From positions 1 through 8,677 of the forward strand of contig CANGGA010000036.1 of assembly GCA_947453285.1 (NCBI GenBank): a stretch of DNA of 8,677 nt, given 5' to 3'. The notes beneath the pieces are model-generated. The model saw only the letters and a list, made by a program, of their open reading frames with translations. It was not told the DNA's origin and ran no database searches. How positions within the stretch are numbered: position 1 is the first letter of the stretch; every line of letters begins with the position of its first letter. A program made the translations under genes and the position numbers. The DNA comes from Microbacteriaceae bacterium (lineage in GTDB: Bacteria > Actinomycetota > Actinomycetes > Actinomycetales > Microbacteriaceae). Of this stretch, positions 1 through 7,060 are shown one piece after another.

Positions 1-2974
1 AGAGAAATACAACGTGGAGCTCATCGGAGCAAAGGTCGATGCCATCAAGAAAGGCGAAGACCGCCAAATTTTTAAGCAACTCGTTCTTGACGCCGGTGCC
101 GACGTCGCAAAGTCGGTTATTGCTCACAGCATCGATGATTGCCTAGCAGCGGCAGATGTTCTCGGTTATCCAATGGTCGTGCGACCCTCATTCACAATGG
201 GTGGTCTCGGTTCTGGCTTCGCCTATAACGAAGAAGATCTTCGACGTATCGCCGGCGCAGGACTTCAAGCTAGCCCAACCACCGAGGTTCTTCTCGAAGA
301 ATCGATACTCGGCTGGAAGGAATATGAGCTCGAGCTGATGCGCGATAAGAACGACAATTGCGTGGTCGTCTGTTCCATCGAAAACGTTGACCCGGTTGGT
401 GTTCACACCGGCGATTCGATAACCGTTGCACCGGCCCTCACTTTGACAGACCGCGAGTTTCAAAACCTGCGCGACATCGGCATTCAGATCATCCGTGACG
501 TTGGTGTAGACACTGGAGGTTGCAACATTCAGTTTGCCGTTGACCCAAGCGATGGTCGCGTGATTGTAATCGAGATGAACCCTCGTGTCTCGCGTTCATC
601 GGCTCTAGCATCAAAGGCAACCGGATTTCCAATTGCCAAAATCGCCGCAAAGCTTGCCATTGGTTACACGCTCGATGAAATTCCTAACGACATAACCAAG
701 GTGACACCGGCTAGCTTCGAGCCAACCCTCGACTACGTGGTGGTTAAGGTTCCGCGATTCGAATTCGAGAAGTTTCCAGCTGCTGACCCGACTCTAACCA
801 CCACCATGAAGTCTGTTGGTGAGGCAATGGCTCTCGGCCGCAACTACTCGCAGGCGCTGCAGAAGGCCCTTCGCAGCCTTGAACGACGTGGCAGTTCTTT
901 TCACTGGACGGGCAACCCTGGCGACAAGACCGCTCTGCTCGAACAGATCAAGGTGCCAACCGATGGTCGAATTGTTGCCGTGCAGCAGGCATTACGTGCC
1001 GGCGCAAGCAACGCCGAGGTTTTCGAGTCAACCAAGATTGACCCTTGGTTCATCGACCAAATCGTTTTGATCAATGAGGTAGCCGATGAAATCGCTGCCG
1101 CGCCAGACCTGAGCGCAGAGCTCATTCGTCACGCCAAAGACCACGGATTCAGCGATATTCAGATTGCGCAACTGCGCGGCGTTTCTGAAGATGAAGTTAG
1201 AGCTATAAGACACACTCTTGGCCTTCGTCCGGTATTCAAAACCGTAGATACCTGTGCCGGTGAGTTTCCGGCAGAGACTCCTTACTACTACAGCACCTAC
1301 GAGGATGAGACCGAGGTGTCGCCTTCGGCACGCAAGAAGGTGGTGATTCTTGGTTCGGGGCCAAACCGAATCGGTCAGGGTGTTGAGTTCGACTACTCGT
1401 GCGTTCACGCTTCTTTTGCGTTGAGCGACGCTGGATTCGAAACCATCATGATCAACTGCAACCCCGAGACAGTCTCTACCGACTACGACACAAGCGATCG
1501 TCTCTACTTTGAGCCGCTGACACTGGAAGATGTGCTCGAGGTAATTCACGCCGAGCAGCAGAGCGGCGAGCTAGTCGGAGTCGTCGTGCAGCTAGGCGGC
1601 CAGACTGCACTTGGTCTCGCTAAAGGACTCAAGGCCGCGGGCATTCCGATTCTTGGCACAACTCCAGAGGCAATCGACCTCGCCGAGGAGCGCGGGCTTT
1701 TTCAGAAGATTCTCGATGAGGCAAAGCTACTAGCACCGGCCAACGGAACCGCAATTACTCTCGCCGAGGCCGAAATTATTGCTGCGCGAATCGGTTACCC
1801 GGTTCTAGTTCGCCCGTCTTATGTTCTCGGCGGTCGCGGAATGGAAATTGTCTACGATCAACCTTCGCTGGTTGATTACTTTGATCGCATCGCAGACCAG
1901 GGGATTGTTGGCCCGACGCATCCACTGTTGGTAGATAGATTCTTGGATGACGCGATTGAAATTGATATCGACGCACTATTCGACGGGGAGCAGCTTTACG
2001 TCGGCGGAGTAATGGAACACATCGAGGAGGCTGGAATTCACTCCGGAGACTCGAGTTGCACGCTTCCTCCGGTGACCATGAGCGAGGCCCAGATCTCTCG
2101 AGTTCGCGAAGCAACGTTCGCTATCGCTAAGGGCATCGGCGTGCGCGGACTACTGAATGTTCAGTTTGCGTTAGCCAACGACGTCTTATATGTGCTCGAG
2201 GCAAACCCGCGAGCTTCGCGAACAGTTCCTTTCGTGTCGAAGGCGCTTGGAATCACCCTCGCCAAGGCAGCTTCACGTGTGATGGTAGGCGAGAGCATCG
2301 CTTCGCTCATCGAGAATGGAGCCCTGCCGGCCAAGGATGGCACCTACATTCCAGCTGGATCGGCGATCTCGGTGAAAGAAGCGGTGTTGCCGTTCAAGCG
2401 CTTCGCCACGAAGGATGGTCGTTTTGTCGACTCTCTTCTAGGCCCAGAGATGCGCTCAACCGGCGAAGTCATGGGAATCGACGTTGACTTTCCGAGGGCT
2501 TTTGCAAAGAGCCAGGCGGCTGCCGGCTCGGCGCTGCCAAAGTCTGGAAGCGTATTTGTTTCGGTTGCAGATCGCGACAAGCCTCACCTAGTGCTGCCGG
2601 TGCGCAGACTTCAGCAGCTCGGCTACAAGGTGCTCGCCACCTCTGGAACCGCAGCAATCTTGGCGCGCCACGGAATCGAGGTGCAGGTCGTTCGCAAGCA
2701 CACGGATCCCGATTCGATTGTTGGACCATCCATCGTCGACTTAATCAACGACGGTCAGGTCGATGTCGTGGTCAACACCCCGAGCGGCTCGAGCGCTAGA
2801 AAAGACGGCTACGAGATTCGTGCTGCAACCACAGCGGCCGACAAGGCTATCTTCACTACTATCGCCCAGCTCAGCGCGGCCATCGGTTCATTCGAAGCCG
2901 TTCTTGCCGGTCCATTCAGTGTGAAGTCACTACAGGAACATGCTCAAGACAGAAGGGCCGCTCTTGCCAACTAG
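1..2974 (+). CDS. carB: Carbamoyl-phosphate synthase large chain, 5' end outside window
   Basis: Ammonia- and ATP-dependent large subunit of carbamoyl-phosphate synthase, which works with CarA (glutaminase) to make carbamoyl phosphate for pyrimidine and arginine synthesis in the cytoplasm. The frame is open from base 2, so the GTG at 14 is an internal Val codon and not the start. About 990 residues are visible; by comparison with the roughly 1070-residue E. coli protein some 108 are missing. Counting the GTG as residue 1, the first ATP-grasp half has EDRQIF (15-20), VVRPSFTMGG (55-64) and IEMNPRVSRSS (186-196). An oligomerisation region follows (about 300-420). The second synthetase half opens with LGSGPNRIGQGVEFDY (446-461) and has VRPSYVLGGRGMEIVYD (599-615) and LEANPRASRTVPF (728-740). 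The C-terminal MGS-like allosteric domain (about 843-986) contains NTPSG (921-925). The gene is intact to its TAG stop and overlaps pyrF. carA is presumably just upstream. Confidence 0.98.
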   Translation, partial: EKYNVELIGAKVDAIKKGEDRQIFKQLVLDAGADVAKSVIAHSIDDCLAAADVLGYPMVVRPSFTMGGLGSGFAYNEEDLRRIAGAGLQASPTTEVLLEESILGWKEYELELMRDKNDNCVVVCSIENVDPVGVHTGDSITVAPALTLTDREFQNLRDIGIQIIRDVGVDTGGCNIQFAVDPSDGRVIVIEMNPRVSRSSALASKATGFPIAKIAAKLAIGYTLDEIPNDITKVTPASFEPTLDYVVVKVPRFEFEKFPAADPTLTTTMKSVGEAMALGRNYSQALQKALRSLERRGSSFHWTGNPGDKTALLEQIKVPTDGRIVAVQQALRAGASNAEVFESTKIDPWFIDQIVLINEVADEIAAAPDLSAELIRHAKDHGFSDIQIAQLRGVSEDEVRAIRHTLGLRPVFKTVDTCAGEFPAETPYYYSTYEDETEVSPSARKKVVILGSGPNRIGQGVEFDYSCVHASFALSDAGFETIMINCNPETVSTDYDTSDRLYFEPLTLEDVLEVIHAEQQSGELVGVVVQLGGQTALGLAKGLKAAGIPILGTTPEAIDLAEERGLFQKILDEAKLLAPANGTAITLAEAEIIAARIGYPVLVRPSYVLGGRGMEIVYDQPSLVDYFDRIADQGIVGPTHPLLVDRFLDDAIEIDIDALFDGEQLYVGGVMEHIEEAGIHSGDSSCTLPPVTMSEAQISRVREATFAIAKGIGVRGLLNVQFALANDVLYVLEANPRASRTVPFVSKALGITLAKAASRVMVGESIASLIENGALPAKDGTYIPAGSAISVKEAVLPFKRFATKDGRFVDSLLGPEMRSTGEVMGIDVDFPRAFAKSQAAAGSALPKSGSVFVSVADRDKPHLVLPVRRLQQLGYKVLATSGTAAILARHGIEVQVVRKHTDPDSIVGPSIVDLINDGQVDVVVNTPSGSSARKDGYEIRAATTAADKAIFTTIAQLSAAIGSFEAVLAGPFSVKSLQEHAQDRRAALAN
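2951..2956 (+). promoter_or_regulatory. Shine-Dalgarno site deciding the pyrF start
   Basis: AGAAGG lies 7 bases upstream of the TTG at 2964. The upstream in-frame ATG at 2940 has only AGGA two bases before it, too close for a normal ribosome binding site. This favours the TTG start. It is a sequence inference only. Confidence 0.6.
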
Positions 2975-3824
2975 TTTCGGCTCACGACTTCAAAAAGGTT
3001 TCGAGAAGTACGGTCAACTCTGTGTTGGCATCGACCCGCATGCATCGCTCTTGGCGGAATGGGCTCTCGATGACTCTGTCGAGGGCTTGCGTTCGTTTGC
3101 CTTCACTGTGCTCGATGCTGCAGTTGGTCGCGTTGCCGTGATCAAGCCTCAAGTTAGTTTCTTCGAGAGACACGGATCGAAGGGCTTTGAGGTTCTCGAG
3201 CAACTTGCCCAGCGTGCCGCCGAGAGTGACATCCAAGTGATCATGGATGCAAAGCGTGGCGACATCGGAAGCACGATGGACGGGTACTTCGACGCCTGGC
3301 TTGGCAAGACGGCGCCTTTTCTTTGTGACGCGCTCACTTTGAGTCCATATCTGGGATTTGATTCGCTCCAAACTGTAATGAGTGAATCGCTTGAACGTGG
3401 TAAGGGTCTATTTGTTTTGGCAGCAACCTCAAACCCAGAAGGAAAGCAGATTCAGCGAGCTCGCTCTGGTGAAAACACAGTTGCCGCGCAAATTTATTCG
3501 TCGCTCGAAGCGGCTAACAAGATCAGTGCAGATGCACACGCAACTGTTGGTTCATTTGGTGCCGTGGTTGGAGCAACTCTTAATCTTTCGGCGTTCGGTC
3601 TTGGGTCAATTCAAAGCGATACGAATCAGTTGACGGCAATCTTGGCCCCAGGATTCGGCGCTCAAGGAGCAGAACTGAGTGATGTCGCTGATCTCTTTGG
3701 AGCTTCGTCGAATCGAGTTCTAGCATCGGTCTCACGCAGCGTATTGGCGGGTGGCTCTGGGCAACTCGCTGCCGCGATTGATTCTGCGAAGGCTGAGCTG
3801 GCAGCAGGATTGAAACATGACTGA
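2964..3824 (+). CDS. pyrF: Orotidine 5'-phosphate decarboxylase (type 2 / actinobacterial form)
   Basis: Catalyses the last step of UMP synthesis, decarboxylating OMP to UMP in the cytoplasm. Numbered from the TTG start (286 residues), the N-terminus has SFGSRL and LCVGIDPH (19-26). The catalytic signature is MDAKRGDIGST (94-104), giving the D95-K97-D100 charge network. A phosphate-binding PGFGAQG lies at 229-235 and SVSRSVL near 256-261, as expected for an OMPdecase TIM barrel of this long subfamily. Start choice: ATG 2940 would give 294 residues with eight extra residues that I do not recognise from homologues, and a badly spaced ribosome site. TTG 2964 has AGAAGG at 7 bases and puts the SFGSRL motif at the very N-terminus, as in actinobacterial PyrF. 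The gene overlaps carB by 11 bases with this start (35 with the ATG) and gmk by 8, so it is probably translationally coupled on both sides. Function is very secure; the start is moderately so. Confidence 0.95.
   Translation: MPTSFGSRLQKGFEKYGQLCVGIDPHASLLAEWALDDSVEGLRSFAFTVLDAAVGRVAVIKPQVSFFERHGSKGFEVLEQLAQRAAESDIQVIMDAKRGDIGSTMDGYFDAWLGKTAPFLCDALTLSPYLGFDSLQTVMSESLERGKGLFVLAATSNPEGKQIQRARSGENTVAAQIYSSLEAANKISADAHATVGSFGAVVGATLNLSAFGLGSIQSDTNQLTAILAPGFGAQGAELSDVADLFGASSNRVLASVSRSVLAGGSGQLAAAIDSAKAELAAGLKHD
3806..3809 (+). promoter_or_regulatory. Ribosome binding site of gmk inside pyrF
   Basis: AGGA lies 7 bases upstream of the gmk ATG at 3817, within the last codons of pyrF. It supports translation of gmk from this start, with no room for a longer Gmk. 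Confidence 0.55.
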
Positions 3825-4377
3825 ACTAAACCACAAGTTGTTGGTGCTGGCTGGGCCTACTGCGGTCGGCAAGGGAACGGTCGCTAAGTACATAGTCGAG
3901 CACAACCCTCAGGTCTCACTGAGTGTTTCGGCGACCACGAGGGCTCCGCGACCTGGTGAGGTTGATGGTGTTAGCTACTTCTTTTTGACCGATGCCGAGT
4001 TCGACGAGCTAATCGAGAGCAACCAGATGCTTGAATTCGCGGTGGTTCATGGAAAACACCGCTACGGCACGCCAAAGCAGCCGGTCGAGGCAGCCCTAGC
4101 CGAGGGTCGGGCAGTCTTGCTCGAAATCGATATCCAGGGTGCCAGACAGGTCAAAGAACGCATGCCTCAGGCAACGACTGTGTTTTTGGCACCGCCATCC
4201 TGGGATGAATTGGTTCGTCGTCTCGAGGGCAGAGGAACTGAGAATCCTGCCGAGATGGCCCTTCGTCTTGAAACGGCAAAGGTGGAATTGGCGGCACAGG
4301 GGGAGTTCGACCACGTCATAGTCAACGATGAGGTAGCCAAATGTGCGGCCGCGGTCGTAGAATTGATAATGTCTTAG
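3817..4377 (+). CDS. gmk: Guanylate kinase
   Basis: Phosphorylates GMP (and dGMP) to GDP with ATP in the cytoplasm, in purine salvage and GTP supply. The 186-residue protein is a bare guanylate kinase domain of usual length. It has the P-loop GPTAVGKGT (13-21), the GMP-binding lobe SATTRAPRPGEVDGVSYFF (38-56), YGTP (83-86), the core strand LLEIDIQGARQV (101-112) and the lid region VRRLEGRGTE (133-142). The ATG lies in the 8-base overlap ATGACTGA with the pyrF stop and has a well-spaced AGGA. The TAG stop is 30 bases before rpoZ. Odd point: in mycobacteria and Streptomyces a gene for integration host factor (mihF/sIHF) sits between pyrF and gmk, and my recollection is that several Microbacteriaceae carry that domain fused to the Gmk N-terminus. 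Neither is present here. The enzyme assignment is secure. Confidence 0.97.
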   Translation: MTELNHKLLVLAGPTAVGKGTVAKYIVEHNPQVSLSVSATTRAPRPGEVDGVSYFFLTDAEFDELIESNQMLEFAVVHGKHRYGTPKQPVEAALAEGRAVLLEIDIQGARQVKERMPQATTVFLAPPSWDELVRRLEGRGTENPAEMALRLETAKVELAAQGEFDHVIVNDEVAKCAAAVVELIMS

Positions 4378-4391
4378 CGCCATAGCGCCAT
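4376..4391 (+). repeat. Tandem duplication of AGCGCCAT between gmk and rpoZ
   Basis: Two perfect head-to-tail copies of AGCGCCAT. The first begins in the last two bases of the gmk stop codon, and the second ends 4 bases before the AGAAAG of rpoZ. It fills most of the 30-base gap, the only gap in the window longer than 9 bases. It is not an inverted repeat and has no T tract, so it is not a terminator. A slippage duplication that set the gmk-rpoZ spacing is a simple explanation. Confidence 0.7.
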
Positions 4392-4394
4392 TTC

Positions 4395-4400
4395 AGAAAG
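4395..4400 (+). promoter_or_regulatory. Ribosome binding site of rpoZ
   Basis: AGAAAG lies 7 bases upstream of the ATG at 4408, a good partial match to the anti-Shine-Dalgarno. With the TTG-linked AGAAGG of pyrF it is one of the two best sites in the window, fitting a need for independent initiation at rpoZ. Confidence 0.55.
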
Positions 4401-4407
4401 ATACAGA

Positions 4408-4665
4408 ATGTCAGAAAAACTCGTTGGAATTGTTTCGCCTTCAATCGACAACCTTTTGTCGAAGCCTGAGATCGGTTCGAAGTATGAACTCGTCATCTTT
4501 GCTTCAAAGCGCGCCCGTCAAATCAACGACTACTACTCTGCTCTGCAAGACGGACACCTATTTCAGGTAGTCGGCCCATTGGTTGACACCACCATCAACG
4601 AAAAGCCACTTACCATCGCTCTCAAAGAGATCGACCAGGACAAGCTGGCTAAGAAGACCGCCTAA
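4408..4665 (+). CDS. rpoZ: DNA-directed RNA polymerase omega subunit
   Basis: Small subunit that binds beta-prime and aids assembly and stability of the RNA polymerase core. The 85-residue protein is short and acidic-to-neutral in the middle with a Lys-rich tail. It carries the omega signature: an N-terminal PSIDNLL (11-17), SKYELVIFASKRARQINDYY (24-43) containing the conserved KRARQI helix, VVGPLVDT (54-61), and EKPLTIALKEI (65-75) near the C-terminus. This is the actinobacterial form, which has GPLV-E/D-T before the EKPLSIAL block. It sits between gmk and coaBC exactly as in other Actinobacteria. The start ATG has AGAAAG at 7 bases. The stop is followed 9 bases later by coaBC. Confidence 0.96.
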   Translation: MSEKLVGIVSPSIDNLLSKPEIGSKYELVIFASKRARQINDYYSALQDGHLFQVVGPLVDTTINEKPLTIALKEIDQDKLAKKTA

Positions 4666-4674
4666 GCGGCATCT

Positions 4675-5868
4675 ATGTCTCGCATAGTTCTCGGGGTTAC
4701 CGGGGGAATTGCGGCATATAAGGCAACGGCGATCATTCGATTGCTGACCGAAGCTGGCCACTCGGTAAAAGTCATTCCAACTCAAAATGCACTGCGCTTC
4801 ATTGGCGCAACAACGCTCGAAGCGCTTTCGCACAATTCTGTTGATGCCGATCTTTACACCGACGTAGAGAGCGTGAAGCACATAGCGCTAGCGCAAGAAG
4901 CAGATTTGGTGATCGTCGCGCCAGCAACCGCGTCTTTTCTAGCTCGACTTGCCAACGGAGTAGCAGACGATTTGCTTGGCAACACCTTGCTAGCAACCAA
5001 AGCGCCAATTCTTGTTGCACCGGCAATGCACACCGAAATGTGGTTCAACAGCGCAACGGTCGCCAACGTTGAGACCATTTCAAATCGCGGAATATTTGTT
5101 CTTGAGCCAGAATCTGGCAGACTCACCGGCGAAGACAGCGGAGTAGGCAGGCTTGCCGAACCCGAGACGATTGTCGAGACCGCGCTCGCGCTCTTGCAAA
5201 ATCAAGACCTAACTGGCAAACACATATTGGTAACCGCCGGGGGAACCCAAGAGGCTATCGATCCAGTTCGGTTCATCGGCAATCAGTCATCTGGAAAGCA
5301 GGGCACCGCAATCGCCAAGGCCGCCGCCGCACGAGGAGCAAGGGTGACTCTGATCGGTGCAAATATTTCACCTGTCTCTGGATTGAACATCGAATTCATT
5401 TCGGTGCGCGATGCACGCGAACTTGAACGGGCCGTTCAAGAGAAACTTGGCACGGCACAGGCCCTGATCATGGCAGCCGCCGTTAGCGACTTTCGCGTCG
5501 AGACCGTCGCAACCAAGAAGCTCAAGCGTTCGGTGCTCGGCGAGAGAATCAGCATCGATCTAGTCGCAAACACAGACATACTTGCCACCTCGGTCGCCCG
5601 CATCCGTGAAGATGCGCTCGATTGTGTAACGGTTGGGTTCGCCGCTGAGACCGAGAGTGAGGAGGCAGAGTTAAGACAGCTTGCCGCTCACAAATTGATG
5701 AGCAAGGGTTGCGACGTTCTCGTTGCAAACGATGTTAGCGAAGGCAAGGTTTTTGGCTCAGACGAAAATAGCGCGCTGATTCTCGCTAAGAGCGGAATTG
5801 AAGTGACCGTGACCGGCAACAAAACCAAGGTAGCCAACGCCATTCTCGATATACTTATCGGGCTATGA
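4675..5868 (+). CDS. coaBC: Bifunctional phosphopantothenoylcysteine decarboxylase / phosphopantothenate-cysteine ligase
   Basis: Makes 4'-phosphopantetheine for coenzyme A in two steps: CoaB joins cysteine to 4'-phosphopantothenate using CTP, then FMN-dependent CoaC decarboxylates the product. The 397 residues match the bifunctional family. The CoaC flavoprotein part (about 1-180) has GVTGGIAAYK (7-16), the catalytic His in VKHIAL (H69), VAPATA (81-86) and PAMHTEMW (116-123). The CoaB part (about 181-397) has AGGTQEAIDPVRFIGNQSSGKQG (188-210), AAAVSDF (267-273), KKLK (281-284) whose second Lys matches the catalytic Lys of the family, and GFAAET (321-326). Odd point: where E. coli CoaC has the catalytic Cys of its L/Q-A-C-G motif, this protein reads LTGEDSGVGRL (150-160) with no Cys. 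From memory mycobacterial CoaBC does the same, so it is probably a phylum trait. The start has no clear ribosome site and lies 9 bases after rpoZ, suggesting coupling. The stop overlaps metK by ATGA. Confidence 0.96.
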   Translation: MSRIVLGVTGGIAAYKATAIIRLLTEAGHSVKVIPTQNALRFIGATTLEALSHNSVDADLYTDVESVKHIALAQEADLVIVAPATASFLARLANGVADDLLGNTLLATKAPILVAPAMHTEMWFNSATVANVETISNRGIFVLEPESGRLTGEDSGVGRLAEPETIVETALALLQNQDLTGKHILVTAGGTQEAIDPVRFIGNQSSGKQGTAIAKAAAARGARVTLIGANISPVSGLNIEFISVRDARELERAVQEKLGTAQALIMAAAVSDFRVETVATKKLKRSVLGERISIDLVANTDILATSVARIREDALDCVTVGFAAETESEEAELRQLAAHKLMSKGCDVLVANDVSEGKVFGSDENSALILAKSGIEVTVTGNKTKVANAILDILIGL

Positions 5869-7058
5869 CTGAACTCCGCCTATTCACCTCGGAATCTGTA
5901 ACCGAGGGACACCCAGACAAGATCTGCGACCAGATCTCTGATACGTTGCTCGATGCCATTTTGGCTCAAGACCCAAACGCGCGTGTTGCCATTGAGACTA
6001 TGGTTACCACCGGATTGGTTCATGTTGCCGGTGAACTAACTACCGAGGCATACGTCGAAATGCCTGACCTAATTCGCAAGAAGATTCTCGAAATTGGTTA
6101 CACGTCGAGCGACATCGGCTTCGATGGTCTGAGCTGCGGCGTATCGCTTTCAATCGGTCAACAATCTCCAGATATCGCCCAGGGTGTTGACCAGGGGTTC
6201 GAACAGCGTGAGGGAACCTCGAAAGACCCATATGACAGTCAGGGCGCGGGCGATCAGGGGCTCATGTTTGGCTACGCCACAAATGAGACCGCAACTCTGA
6301 TGCCAACCGCGATTAGTTTGGCTCACAAATTAAGTGAACGACTCGCCGAGGTGCGCAAACAGGGGCTTGTTGATTTCTTGAGACCAGATGGCAAGACCCA
6401 AGTAACCATCGGTTACGACGGCCAGACCGCCAAGACCATCGACGCAGTGGTGGTTTCGACACAGCACAACGCAGTGGTTTCACAGGCCGATGTTAGAGCG
6501 GCAGTTCGCGAGCTGGTAATTGCACCGGTGCTAGCCGATTCTGGGTTAGAAATTGCCGCAAAAGAGTTCTTTATCAACCCAACCGGAACCTTTGTGGTTG
6601 GTGGCCCTATGGGCGATGCGGGTCTTACCGGTCGAAAAATTATCGTGGATACCTACGGCGGAGCTTCGCGTCACGGCGGCGGTGCCTTTAGCGGCAAGGA
6701 CCCTTCAAAGGTTGACCGTTCGGCAGCCTATGCAATGCGTTGGGTAGCGAAAAACGTTGTTGCAGCCGGGCTGGCAGATCGCGCGGAGGTGCAAGTCGCA
6801 TACGCAATCGGCAAGGCTCAGCCCGTCGGTCTCTATGTCGAAACATTCGGAACCGGCAAGGCTTCTGAGATTGCGATAGCAAACGCTATTCGTGACGTGT
6901 TCGACCTTCGACCAAAGGCCATCATCGACGCGCTCGATTTGCTTCGCCCGATCTATTCGAAGACTGCAACCTATGGTCACTTCGGTCGGGAATTACCCGA
7001 GTTCACTTGGGAACGCACGGATCGAGTCGCTGACTTGCAGCGGGCACTCGGCTTCTAA
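5865..7058 (+). CDS. metK: S-adenosylmethionine synthase (methionine adenosyltransferase)
   Basis: Condenses ATP and L-methionine to S-adenosylmethionine, releasing pyrophosphate and phosphate; the family forms cytoplasmic tetramers needing Mg and K. The 397 residues are of usual bacterial length and cover all three MetK domains. Seen: the ATP-site GHPDK (15-19, His16 corresponding to the catalytic His of E. coli), signature 1 GAGDQGLMFGYA (127-138), and signature 2 HGGGAFSGKDPSKVDRSAAY (270-289). The C-terminus has YGHFGRE, as expected. It begins in the ATGA overlap with coaBC with no convincing Shine-Dalgarno, so it is probably translated by termination-reinitiation. There is no space for a SAM-sensing riboswitch directly upstream. 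Next is priA, 2 bases after the TAA. Confidence 0.98.
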   Translation: MTELRLFTSESVTEGHPDKICDQISDTLLDAILAQDPNARVAIETMVTTGLVHVAGELTTEAYVEMPDLIRKKILEIGYTSSDIGFDGLSCGVSLSIGQQSPDIAQGVDQGFEQREGTSKDPYDSQGAGDQGLMFGYATNETATLMPTAISLAHKLSERLAEVRKQGLVDFLRPDGKTQVTIGYDGQTAKTIDAVVVSTQHNAVVSQADVRAAVRELVIAPVLADSGLEIAAKEFFINPTGTFVVGGPMGDAGLTGRKIIVDTYGGASRHGGGAFSGKDPSKVDRSAAYAMRWVAKNVVAAGLADRAEVQVAYAIGKAQPVGLYVETFGTGKASEIAIANAIRDVFDLRPKAIIDALDLLRPIYSKTATYGHFGRELPEFTWERTDRVADLQRALGF

Positions 7059-7060
7059 AA

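Noticed and set aside
14..16. GTG as the carB start
   Set aside because: The frame is open to the window edge and the sequence begins about 108 residues into the CarB family alignment, so this is an internal Val codon.
1028..1549. 173-codon minus-strand open frame opposite carB
   Set aside because: It lies wholly inside conserved carB coding sequence, its translation resembles no family I know, and it has no partner gene on the minus strand. It is a frame shadow.
2940..2942. ATG as the pyrF start
   Set aside because: Its AGGA is only 2 bases away and the extra eight residues are not recognisable, whereas TTG 2964 has a well-spaced AGAAGG. Not excluded, only less likely.
4658..4669. Small hairpin CCGC-ctaa-GCGG across the rpoZ stop codon, as a terminator
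   Set aside because: The stem is only 4 base pairs with no T run after it, and coaBC starts 6 bases later.
5820..5870. A SAM riboswitch upstream of metK
   Set aside because: metK overlaps coaBC by 4 bases, so there is no untranslated leader, and no riboswitch-like stem set was seen.
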